From: Litoditis marina
Lineage: Eukaryota; Nematoda; Chromadorea; Rhabditida; Rhabditidae
Assembly (NCBI GenBank): GCA_964036275.1
Contig: OZ038439.1
Coordinates: 806,001 to 870,000, forward strand
DNA: 64,000 bases
Direction: 5' to 3'
Both the position numbers and the translations under genes were made by a program. The notes under the pieces are model-generated. The model was not told the origin of the DNA and did no database searches. It saw nothing but the letters and a program-made list of their open reading frames with translations. Of this stretch, positions 11,239 to 22,007 are shown one piece after another. Numbering within the stretch: the first letter of the stretch is position 1; each line of letters starts with the position of its first letter.

Positions 11239-12627
11239 CGCACTTCTGGGAAATTTTTATGTGTGAACCGATTTGACTGAAAATCTGGGACACGATAGAT
11301 ATCCCACTCAAACCTCGGGGGCGCAAACTTTTTTTTCGAAAAAAATTTTTTTTTCATCAAGTTATAGGTCTTTGAAAATGTCTCTGCGTCTCTTCCTTTC
11401 GTGCACTCTCTCGCCCTCTCTGTCGGGGTAAATCAAATTGCGTTATAACTCAGCTCAGTCCTAACCAATTCAAGTAAAATTTGAAGTATGATACCACGAC
11501 AAAAACTGACATCGGTTTAGATGTAAGTCTTTTACTGATGACGTCATCGAGGATTCTGGAGCTCGGATGACGTCATTTTTGAAAAGTGCAAAGTTGACGT
11601 CACATATATTTTCAAATGATGGTAATATCTTAGAAAGGGTCAATTACCGGTGAAACTCAATCTGAGAGTAACGTATTCTGGGATTCTGGAGACCAGATGA
11701 CGTCATTTTTGAAAAGTGCAAAGTTGACGTCACATATATTTTCAAATGCTGAAAATATCTTAAAAATGGTATATTAACGATAAAACTTCATCTAATTATG
11801 ACTTATTCCGGAATTCAGAAGGCCAGATGACGTCAACTTTTAAGAAAATTGACGTAAAATATGTTTTCGAATGCTGAAAGTTTCTTAAAATTGGTCAATT
11901 CACGATGAAACTTCATTCAAACATGACGTATTCTGGGATTTTGAAGGGCATATGAAGTAAGTTGTCAGAAGAGCAATGTTGATGTCATATTTTCTTCGAA
12001 TGATGGTAATACTTGACTAGTGGTCAATTGAGAAAACAATTTTACCACCGTACAGATCAAACAACCTCTCAACATACCTACGGCATGTATACAAAAACAG
12101 AAAAATTCATGAAAAAGTGGGGACCCAACGACTGTGAGATTTGTCTTCTGCTGTGCGCCCCTTAGACAACTACTCTCAAATGGAGCAGCTACTGCTACAA
12201 AAACCGAAAAATACTAATATACTCAAGTATAACTGTTCATTACAAACATACAAAAGTCGTAAAATATTTTCTCAAACCTGTTAACTAGAATCTACAAATC
12301 ACAGATTTTAACTCAACGTACTCAATTATAGAGTTCCTGGTTTTGTGCACAATAGTTGGCATTTTTTGTCATTACTTCAATTCTAGGTGCTATAAAGTTT
12401 GTCATATTATTCAACAGTCTTTCGCAGCTGTGACTTGTAGATTCTAGTTTACAGGTTTGAGAAAATATTTTACGACTTTTGTATGTTTGTAATGAACAGT
12501 TATACTTGAGTATATTAGTATTTTTCGGTTTTTGTAGCAGTAGCTGCTCCATTTGAGAGTAGTTGTCTAAGGGGCGCACAGCAGAAGACAAATCTCACAG
12601 TCGTTGGGTCCCCACTTTTTCATGAAT
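10969..12627. mobile_element. 1.65-kb foldback-ended element, copy 1
   Basis: From CGCGCGCAGCGCGAAGCG to TTTTTCATGAAT. It is matched over its whole length by 41827-43478. Parts in order: a GC-rich self-complementary left end; a TG microsatellite (11199-11236); four degenerate ~128-bp tandem units (about 11530-12010) with six perfect TGACGTCA sites at 11539, 11568, 11595, 11698, 11725 and 11828; and a right-hand palindrome with arms about 12108-12306 and 12424-12626 around a ~120-bp loop. The left end and palindrome arm share TGTGNGAGATTTGTCTT, a weak terminal inverted repeat. No transposase open frame is seen, so it is non-autonomous. Superfamily unknown. Confidence 0.85.
11199..11236. repeat. 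TG microsatellite inside the 1.65-kb element
   Basis: Nineteen perfect TG repeats. The second element copy has a short TCTG run at the same position (42059-42080), so the microsatellite changed its motif between copies. Confidence 0.95.
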
Positions 12628-14099
12628 CTAGCTAGTGTTTGGTTACACTGTAATGAAAAAAATTAGAAAAACGCAAACAAAAACCACCAGAAATTGAAAA
12701 CCAACCTCTTGCAGCCGTATGGACGAAGGTTTTCTCTCCAAATCAAATTTTCTGCCCGCAGTTTTCCTGTTCACGTGGAACTTGTGAAACGTGAACGGCG
12801 CCGCGAATGCTAATTGAGTTGACAGGAAAAAAATGTCTGGAACGGCAAATAATCAATTTCTTCGGTAACCGAACATTTTTGTAACCATAATCCAGATAAG
12901 TCAACCGTTAATAGAAATGTTTTCAAACAGAAAAGTCTAGGATTTTTCCACTGCTAGCCAGAACCAATATCAACGTTTTTGTGCAGTGTGAGCCAGCCCC
13001 GACAGACGAGGCGGACGTCTCTACAACAACAAAAAGTTCACATTACATTGATAAACCCGTTCGCACTGTGAAAGCCGTCATAAATTTGAACCAATCAATA
13101 AATAACTGATATTCACCTCATTGCTACGTGTCCATTCTTGCCACAAATGATAGTCCAATTTGATTCAGATTGCCGATATGGTTTGAGACAAGGGTAGAGG
13201 ACATGGCCTATTAACCAATAACCCGACCAAAGGTATGGAACGGGTGGTGTCTTATCCCGAGTCCCACCCCGTAAAATGGGACAACGTCCCATAGTACAAG
13301 GCCCATACCCCAGAGCAGTACGGTTTTCGGGCGAGGGTTCCCCTGCCGTCGCAAACTCTGGTGCAATCCGTCACATTTCAAACTCCCAGGTGGTGCAACT
13401 GAGGAGAGAAGAGAGACTTCAGGAGATACTTCTGAAATAATGGAATAGGAGAACTGAGTGAATATGTTAGATCATTCTTGGTACCATCCTGCGTCTCTTC
13501 CAACATACGCTATTTCTATGTTCTCACATCCATCCGAGATACAAAGAACGGAAAAAACGAGAAACGCAGTATGGGGTGAAAGTGCTGAGATGTTCTAGCA
13601 TGCATTTGGGAAATTATTAAAGAAAAACTGTTAGAAAAGCGAAAAAAGAGAGAGAATTGTGTTGTCATATCTCCCTTCGAAGACAGAGAAATTGCAGAAA
13701 CTCATAAGTTGAGCGCAAAGTAACTATTGAGATAATTTCACCACTTTCCGTACATTCACTGAACTATCTCTATCTTTGTCTGTTATATTAAGTACTAGTA
13801 TCGAAAATTTGCAAGTTTTGATTTTGATCCTAAAATTAACAATAAGGATTTTGATAATGAATCTAGTTGAATGTAATGAAAAAAAATATAAAAACGCGAA
13901 CGAAAACAACTTGAAGACCAAAACCAACCTCTTGCAGCCGTATAGAGGACGTTTTCTCTCCAAATGAAGTCCTGCCAGCAGAATTTCCTCGTTTACGTGA
14001 AACTTGTAAAACGTGAGCCGCGCCGCGAATGCTAATTAGGTTGACAGGAAAACGCCTGGAACGACTGTTTGAAAACCTAACCTTTTTGGAGACTCTTTT

Positions 14100-14880
14100 G
14101 AGGTAATTTAAGTTTGTATTGTAATTTAATTTGTTTTAGCAGTGTTGTCAAACAGAGTTCTAGGAAAACCACAATATTTTGTTGAAATCAGCTATCATAA
14201 TACATTGGAGGATGCCTGCTTCTATACGATATTTTTTGTTTATTCATGTCTACGTTCAATCTAGTGGTTTATTCATATGTTTTCCGGAAGTGGTGGTGAA
14301 AAACGGTGGTGTTCTAGCAATTCGATAATGGACCATTTTATAACTGTAAAGCCGACATGCAATAATCCAAGAAGATTCATCAACTGTTTCAGCGAATCAC
14401 ATTTCATTGTGCTACGACAGTTCTGAGTTACGATCAGGAAATGATTGTGAGTTTATCAATTCAAATTAAGTATGCTTTAGGGTTTGAAGAGTGTTCTATA
14501 GCTGGCGCTTTATAAATTTACGTGAAATTCGCCACTTGAGAAGTTATTATTGGATCAACGCGACGTTTCAAAAAAAAGTACAGTTCGTACCCTCTTATAA
14601 GTTGTAGTCGAGTTGAGTTGGGTTCTCGAAACACGCTGTTATTCACGAAGATGAAAGTACAATTATTGCTGGATGGGGCAAGATACACCGTTTATGCTTG
14701 GAATGAAAAAAACATCCAAAATGTGGTTCACTAGGAAGCGCATAAAATTAGTTTGAAACACTCCAAACAGGAAATATGTTTGTATTTCCATGTGCACTTT
14801 GAACTATTGAGGCATTTTATGCTGTGTTAGCACATCAAAACAAAATTACAAGGCGTTTCACCAAAAATGTACATGCTTGT
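14100..14880. other. intergenic DNA, no recognised feature
   Basis: AT-rich sequence with no exon, RNA gene or repeat that I recognise. Confidence 0.35.
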
Positions 14881-14889
14881 CGGACTTGT

Positions 14890-15035
14890 ACTCAGACAAT
14901 GGGGGCCCAGTTGCCGCCCACTCGGGTGGGTCGGCCCACTAGCCGCGAGTTCCGGCCCAGTCGCGGCCCACCTGCCCGCTAATGGGGATGGCTCATCCAT
15001 TCCAAAGCTGCGTCGCGGTCGACCGCGACGCACCG
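14890..15035. repeat. GC-rich repeat (GGCCCAGTCGCCGCCCA family), copy 1
   Basis: Starts at ACAATGGGGGCCCAGTTGCC and runs through several GGCCCAnt/CCGCCCA units. The same sequence, inverted, ends the repeat at 17390-17552. It closes with a perfect 22-bp palindrome at 15010-15031 (GCGTCGCGGTC and its complement). Strongly GC-rich against its AT-rich surroundings. Confidence 0.7.
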
Positions 15036-15049
15036 CTCAAAGTCAAAAT

Positions 15050-16260
15050 TCAAATTTACAGCTTATATTTTCAGTCCGTTTTTCTTGTTTATAGTTATTA
15101 TATATCACATTTTTTGTTATATTTTCATGTTATGGAACATTTTGAAGTATTCTTGCGAACGTAATGTTTTTATCAAATCAGTTCGACCTCATTACGTCAT
15201 TTTTAGCCCGTTCTGCCCAAATGTTCATTTCTTAATTTGAGTGTGCACTGATATTTCATAGTATGCTATGAAGCATTTTGTGATTCATTTGCAAACGGGT
15301 CACAGCATAAATTTGATAGTTTCAAATAACATGAAAAACCTTCCTCTAGACTGAAATACTGAAAGTAGGAGCGTAATCCCCAGTTTTATCACTGTTTCGT
15401 TTCTCTTCACCACCGTTTCTTCGTTTGTTGCAGGTAGTTGGCCGTAATTGATTCGCAGGTGTTTGAACCAATGTCACACCGAATTTGGCTATCTACATTT
15501 ATCATTGTTTGTTTATTTCACATATCGTCGTTCCACAAATTAATTTTCAGGGTCAAAAATAATGAATTCATTCGATGGCGGAGAAAATACGCTTCGGGGA
15601 AGTTCTATAGATGCATTCAAGAATAAGAAGACGTTTGATACCTACTACTGAGTTCCTCACGGGGTAAGTGAACGTTTTCTTATTCACTCTTATCTCTTCT
15701 TTTCACTTTCTTTTTTTATACTAGTAGTGTGGCCTACTATTCCGTAATACTTTGGAATGCGCCGCTCGACAAGTTATCCTTCTCCAGTTCGTCATATTAT
15801 ATATATCTCAACACTTAACAACTTTTCCTCGCTGTTTTATCACAAGATCAGATAAAAACTGGGTTTTAAAGTGAAATCCTGTTTTGTAAAGTATACCGTT
15901 TATGATGTTTACAAATTGACTTTAAGTACAGATCAATTTATTCATGTCGTATTCGCCAAATGTCTCGAAACTGTGATGATTATAGGCGAAATATGATCCA
16001 TCTTTCTTATTTAAACTTATCTTCCATTTCTGAAGTTCTCTACAATCTCTAACAGTGAATAATTTATACTGCTTTCATTTATAAGGTAATTCAAGTAATT
16101 TCTGAGCTGTGATCTAGCTGTTGTACACAACGTGAGAAAAAAGTTCGTAAACACGTAAACTGCACAAAACAATGCTTGTTTAACTTGCAAGTTGGATATA
16201 TATGCAAATGACGAACCAAGTTCACCCGACTTCACCCATAGATCGTTCATCGATACGTTC
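15050..16260. other. intergenic DNA, no recognised feature
   Basis: Nothing convincing seen on either strand. Confidence 0.35.
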
Positions 16261-16261
16261 G

Positions 16262-16575
16262 CGGCGGTGAATAGGAAAGGGGACGAGGGTAAAAGGGGAC
16301 GGGGGAAATGACAAAGGGGACGAGGGCTGAGGTGAAGGGGACGATGGGTGGATTGATAATTAGAGAGAAATCTAGTCAAATTTAGTTTCCGATTACTCCA
16401 TAATACTTTTCTTGTTCTGTATCTTTATTATTGATTCATATTTTCCCCTTTCTACGATACCTAAGAGTGTTTTCTGGCCTCAGCCCTCGTCCCCTTTGCC
16501 TCAGCCCTCGTCCCTTTTGCCATACCCCCGTCCCCTTTCACCCTCGTCCCCTATCCTATTGGCCGATCGCGGCAT
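16262..16575. repeat. inverted repeat of GGGGACGAGGG units
   Basis: Left arm 16262-16340 (minisatellite-like AGGGGACGAGGG, AAGGGGACGGGGG, ACAAAGGGGACGAGGGCTGA) is repeated in reverse complement at about 16480-16575, with the GCCGCGA edge present at both outer ends. The spacer is about 140 bp. It is probably a foldback element; both arms also hold G-quadruplex-like runs on opposite strands. Confidence 0.75.
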
Positions 16576-17036
16576 GTTCACCGCAACTCCTCACTCTCAG
16601 ATGTAGAATATTTGAATGGGTGTGTTGAATGACGAACTCAAATAAATGCAGCCATTTCTTACCCACGGAAAACTGATTGCAGAACCGAACTTGTTGGAAA
16701 TTTGATGTGCAGGAGAAAGGAGCGAAACCTCTGAAGAGTCCTATGCTGGTTATTACTTCATTCAACGGAAGTGATAGTATCGTGGTCTCTCGTTAGTTTC
16801 TCATGATGTTTTTGTATTTTTACTGTATAATGCTGTAATTGACCACCATCCCCTATATGGTGAATTCAATATCAAACCGGGTTTTGGTAACCTTTTTTCC
16901 CGAAACCAAAAATAGGTTACCTTTAAATTTTCCCATTATATGTCAGAACTACGACTGTATGCTTATCTATGGGAATCCGTGACATTTTATTGTTCGCTCT
17001 TGTCTGCAAATCCGAAATTAAGTAGGTTTTTGAGTT

Positions 17037-17156
17037 TGTTACACTGTTAGTCAATTGCTTAGTCACGTGAAACATGTCAAACGCAGAAGAATTGACAAAC
17101 ATGCAATGACTAAGTGCATGATTAGAATACCTCATTAGACAAACTTCACGTGACTA
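17037..17156 (-). mobile_element. CACGTGA MITE family, minus-strand copy
   Basis: Minus strand: GTCACGTGAAGTTTG, TCATGCAC, ACATGTTTCACGTGACT, CAATTGACTAACAGT in order. The same blocks occur at 31772-31866, 37487-37632, 39741-39863, 41233-41367 and 43865-43997. Better copies begin TATACTAGAAGT and end CTAACAGTATA, suggesting short TIRs. Confidence 0.75.
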
Positions 17157-17389
17157 CTCATTTAACTTTCAGAATAGTTTAGATAGGTCCTGATTACCGA
17201 AGTAGTTCATAATCAATAGTTTAGTTTGAAGTTTAAATGGAAATTATTGGTATCTTTTCGGATATCGTTGTTGTTGATGTTCTGTTGTATGAATGAATGA
17301 TATTTATCAACTATTTTTGTACCTGCTTTAACGGGATCAAACCCTTTCATTATTTCCGTTTTTCTGAGCCCAGGGAAGTTTTTTATACT

Positions 17390-17552
17390 TTTTTGGCCCA
17401 GTCGCCGCCCAGTCTGGGCCCAGTCGCCGCCCAGTCTTGGCCCACTCTCCGCTCACTCTGGGCCTACTAACGCGCTGACTGGCCGCTACTGGGCCACATG
17501 TGGGCGGCGACTGGGCCCAGACTGGGCGGCGACTGGGCCCCCATTGTCTTAG
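17390..17552. repeat. GC-rich palindromic repeat, copy 2
   Basis: Arms 17395-17440 (GGCCCAGTCGCCGCCCAGTC twice) and 17500-17541 (its reverse complement) flank a ~60-bp centre. It ends in CCCCCATTGTCTTAG, the inverted equivalent of the start of the repeat at 14890. Confidence 0.8.
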
Positions 17553-17559
17553 TAATTTG

Positions 17560-19290
17560 TTTAGCAAGCACCTTTGAAATAGTTTTCTTCCATTTTCTCA
17601 GTATTTGTCTGCATACATCCTTCTATTCATTTCCTATCGAAGGTTAATCTCATAGTTCAATCTCACAAACTTGCGTTTGCTTCGTAGCGCGCCCCTGTTT
17701 GCCTTTTGACAAGTTGTATTCATGAACATCCTGGTATTCCATCAAAACCTGCGTCTCCTCCAAATATATGTTATTTTCTCTATTTCTCACATTATACTGG
17801 GATTGGGACATCTTCTCTGCGGTCTGACTAGAAATATTCTATACTGGAACGAAACTCTCAATGAACCAACAACTTCAATCGAATGTTTCTTCTTAAAGAA
17901 GACCCGAACACAACTTGAGCAGAGATTTTGTTTCGGGCTGCTTTCAACTGTATTGAGATCAGAGAGCACAAATAATTCGTATATTGAAGTTTGATCAGTT
18001 CACGTGACGTTCACATGACAATGCCGCGCGATACGCAACGCGTCCAATCAAGAGCAGGTTACATCAGCTTTACGAGAAATCATGTTGCTCTCCGGTCTCT
18101 TTTAACGCCTCACAACATACCCCTGTTAGTCGGAGGTGAGACTGCACCAGCTCTTCTTGCTCTGGTTCAACGAAGCTATCTGAGTTTGAAATAGAACTTT
18201 GCTCGGATAACGATCGATAACGGTAGAGGATATTTCCCTCTTGAGTTATTGTCTTCCTTTTCTATATTCCATGCAATTCAATCTCAAAAGCTGATCGTTC
18301 TCACTTTACATCGTTTTTTATACAAATAGAACTTTACTCGGATAACGTCTTTCTCTATAGGTTCTGCATAGCGTTCGCGTTGTGTGCATACATAACTTAC
18401 GTGTACAGAGTTTTGTATATAAGACGGTGCGAGAGAGATTGCAACACCAAATTGCTGAATAGACCGTTTTTAGTCAATCCAGTGTACAAATGCAGCTCAG
18501 TTTTAGGATTTCGAACATGTGCTGTTTTTGAGTGTAAAAATCTCCTTATGGAGAAAATACATAAACTCGGCAAAGTCAATACAAGGAATGAGTACAAAAT
18601 TCATTTCTAACAGATTAATGAACAAGACAAATAATTGCGGAATTGTTATTTGCACAAACACCGCCCAGTCAACAATATGCGATTGAATGTTAACACAATC
18701 TTTCCTAGAACAAAAATATGTAAAAAAGACAGTGAGGAAGAAAACGCACTATGTCGTCCTGGTCGACCGTGTGTAAATCAGGACAATGTTAATTTCTGAC
18801 CCGGTCACTATTGTGCAATTTAGAGAGCTACGTGTTTATTTGAACAAACTACGTTAATGTTGCTTTATTACGCACCTAGAAAAGCCAGCAATTTCTGAGC
18901 CATTCTCACATCAGCTAATTTGGCTAGGGTTAACCTTTTAGGACTATACATTTTATAAGCGGAGTAACTTCAAATATCCGGGTCCCTTTAGTTTAGTCTA
19001 CCCGAACAGACAGCTGATGTGCTACAACAATCTATGTACATATATATTAAGACAATTCAAGTAATTCGAACGGACCATTGAAAACTCAAAAACCAACCAA
19101 AACTAATTGAGACGAAAGACCAAAATTTCAAAAACAGCACGGTAAGTACGGTGTGGCATTTGTTGATATTTGAGTTTTTACTGTTTTTAGGTTGTCGGCG
19201 AGAAAGTCTAGAACCGTAGAAAACATAATCTATAAGGAAAACAATCAAATCTTAGTTTAATCGGGTATGTGCAGAAGTTGATAGTAGTTT
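17560..19290. other. intergenic DNA, no recognised gene
   Basis: No supported exon. A 22-base direct repeat (AATAGAACTTTnCTCGGATA) lies at about 18190 and 18328. A 90-codon open frame at 17722-17994 (+) has no recognisable similarity. Confidence 0.35.
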
Positions 19291-19291
19291 G

Positions 19292-19414
19292 TTGAAGTAG
19301 GACGATTATGTGGACCAATCTCGCGTCAACGGTCCTTTAAACTGCAATTGAAAAATGTATTGCAGTTTAAAGGACTGAAGCGTTGCGTTTGGATCACTTA
19401 ATCGTCCTTCTTTG
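19292..19414. mobile_element. TTAA-type hairpin MITE, copy 2
   Basis: TTGAAGTAGGACGATTATGT at the left, a GTCCTTTAAACTGCAA hairpin in the middle and CGTCCTTCTTTGA at the right; aligned with 8731-8854. Confidence 0.8.
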
Positions 19415-21790
19415 ATGTTTCCAGCAAGAAACTAACAGTGTATAACTTGAAACATACAACCTCGTCAATCCACATGTGATTCGGTTATCACAAGCCGTCC
19501 ACATGACGAGCACCACTCGGACATCTGGTTGCTTCACGTACACAGACCGAGAGCAGACCTGGAGAAGACATATCAATAACAGTACTAAATTAGTCTTACC
19601 TTTCAGCTCAGGTGCGAAACATAGTTTCCCAGGCGAAACGTACCGCTTTTCAATTTTCTCTCCTTTTTAAATTCCTACTAGTTTGTGTTAGACATTCGGA
19701 CTTTTCTCTTATTCACAAGATTACTGACACTGATGAATACGAAACATAATTATGAACCAGGTGACGACAGGAAGCGCGCATCATGCCGCGGGTGAACGAA
19801 TGTGGCAGGGAAGCAACTTTTTAATTAACATTTTTGTGAAGTAGACCGACATAATGGGGTTGCAAGAAATAGCGAAAGTAACATTTTAACACTATCAATG
19901 AAAGGAATTTCAAGAAACTGACCACTTTCATTTAAATTCCATCCAATTCCAGCAATTGTGTAGAACTACGTACTAAACTGACCAAAGCCGTCGAGACACG
20001 CCGAAGAGAGCTGAAATGGCGTTATGTCATATATTATATCGAAAAAATAATATAGAAATAACGAGTAAATCGAAAGAATTAAGAAAAAGAAGAGAAAATG
20101 GGTAAAAAAGCGTCGAAATCGGTTCGGAGAATTTAAAGATGGCGACCGCGACGCGACCGCTTCGCGGCCAATGTACCTGGGGCCCACCATCCGCAAACGG
20201 TTTTATTTTGTTTCAAATTTTGATTTTAAAGAATTTTTTGTACAAATCGTCTTTGTATCTTTCTTCTAAATATTTGCAGTGATATTTTTAATAATTTACG
20301 TTGATAAGGTAACATTTATCATGCTAACAATGTTAATTAACGTGTTCACAAGTTCAAAAGCGGTTTTCGTATGTCATTTAAAATGGATTTTATTCGTTGA
20401 TTTTTGATGTATTCTCAACACTCCCCCGTTTCGATGCTTTTTTATACCTAAATCTATCTATGTTATTGCCTTTTATTCTTCTTTTTCAGACACCAATCGC
20501 TTGCTGTGTTTTTGCTCAGTAAACTGGTCGGTTTCAAGACTGAAAACGACGCAAAATGTTCCGTCGTTGTCAAGGAAAGGAGCCAGTTAGTTTTTATTCT
20601 TTTGATAGCATGTTGAATCTGAATCGTATACTTGAGTTTACATTGTGCATTTCACGCAAACTTTCAAACTTGAATATTTATAAAAGGCTTCGTTCACGGG
20701 GAACTACAGCTCGTGGGACGAATTCTGGATTTTTTAATTGCGTGAGAGATGCCGCACAGTCTCACTAATTGCGTCCGAGCAGCCGCGCCAAAATATTTTA
20801 TTGTCCCAGGCGCCTCTTGGCGCCTATTTGACCCACTTTTGTGGCTGTCTCGCTCCGGTTTGCGAGCTCAGCCTAATTACGTCCCAAGAGCGTATCTCCC
20901 CGTTCACGGCGTTCTCGCCTACAGTATTTTTGCGATTAAACTTGTATTGAGCTCCGTCCACGAAGTTTTCGCGGCGAGACACTGTATCCCACTGCAACTT
21001 GGAATGATCGCAGCACTAATTCGGTGCGTATCGCGCTTATTTTCACGCGAATAATTTGCGGAGCGTCTAAAATCGAGGACGCGAGTTCCTGATTCATTAA
21101 AGCTGCTGTTGAGAACGCCGTGCGTTTATATCTTTTGGCGTAATCCTTACATGCAAATGGTTTCGCGCCAGTTGAATATATTTTCATGCTAATTTTAGCC
21201 AAAAGTAAGAAGTTAACTAGCTAGAGTGATTTTGGAACGAACTTTCTAGTTGATACAAGGATCACAATGAAGAATTATTTTTGGCTTAGTACCTGTGATT
21301 AGTTTTGGTGTTCCCACGCAAACGCAACGCGCGTGACACATCAAAATGACAAAATTTCAAGATTTGAATGAAATTTGTTAGGTAGTGGTTATCGATAACG
21401 GAACGCTGATTATGATGATCTATGTCTATTTCAATTATACGCACGTTACCCATGCACGTTTACAACAAACAGAGGGTGGTAATGTAAATTTGGCTATTTG
21501 TGGGTGGTGTAGTCGGACGGCTGACTGGCACTGCTGCCAGGCTGGCAGGGTTATACATCTACACACAGCAAAGTTATAATATTATAATCGAAGGTTTCAG
21601 ATGCCTCGATCTCCTGCGGTGGTGGTTTGCTCGATTTCACCTACACACGATGAAGTGAAGATGAAGAAGGATCTACTGTTCGTTGAGTACCAACTCCTAT
21701 TTCGTAAGCTCTTTGTTTGGTATTCGAAGTTTATCACTTTTATCTCTCTCTCTTTTCTGTGTTACTTTCACACTTTCCTATAGGCCTGGT
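19415..21790. other. intergenic DNA with one unusual GC-rich open segment
   Basis: Mostly featureless. Around 20690-21060 the sequence turns GC-rich, with a 101-codon open frame (20749-21054, +) and short CGCG-containing inverted motifs. No protein family is recognised and there is no splice or trans-splice signal at its start. A GCGACCGCGACGCGACCG motif at 20142-20159 resembles the palindrome at 15010. Confidence 0.35.
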
Positions 21791-21791
21791 T

Positions 21792-22007
21792 ATTCCCACT
21801 GAGACTTGGCAGCGAGCCAATCAATATTCCATACGATTTTAACCACTTTAAAGTGCTCCAATAAACTGCAACTCGCTGTTAGAGGTTGTTCAGTTTCACA
21901 AAACCACGTCAATGGGAAAAATCTCTGGAAAATGTATATCTTGTCTAAGAAAGAGCCATTCAAAAATCTTGGCACGGTGCCAATGGCCAATGGGTCTCAG
22001 TGGGAAT
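21792..22007. mobile_element. MITE with ATTCCCACTGAGA inverted ends
   Basis: ATTCCCACTGAGA (21792-21804) pairs exactly with TCTCAGTGGGAAT (21995-22007). Inner CTTGGCAGCGAGCCAA and TTGGCACGGTGCCAATGG extend the arms. Same general plan as 7598-7772. Confidence 0.8.

Larger units (their letters stand above)
8080..14100. repeat. local array of duplicated 1.2-1.6 kb blocks
   Basis: Several blocks recur in the same order. Block A (CTCTTTCAGCCGTAT, then a conserved ~130 bp ending GACAGG..TGTCTGGAACG) is at 8133-8290, 9381-9510, 12700-12850 and 13921-14075. Block C (GATAGTCCAATTTGATTC onward, ~280 bp, nearly identical) is at 10357-10640 and 13112-13405. Block D (AAAGTAACTAT...AGTACTAGTA...TTTTGATAAT) is at 10810-10968 and 13714-13868. 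Block A has an acceptor-like CTTTCAG and in the first copy stays open for about 50 codons on the plus strand (VFSPNEV, VHVKLVKHE), while the others carry stops or frameshifts. This could be a decayed tandem gene family or a composite repeat; no known protein is recognisable. A 1.65-kb element interrupts the array at 10969-12627. Confidence 0.75.

Noticed and set aside
10969..12627. Helitron identity for the 1.65-kb element
   Set aside because: Left end after A begins TC and is GC-hairpin-like, but there is no consistent CTRR plus hairpin at the other end, and the palindromic right end does not fit.
20749..21054. 101-codon open frame in a GC-rich patch
   Set aside because: No recognisable family, no acceptor or start context; GC-rich DNA gives long chance frames.
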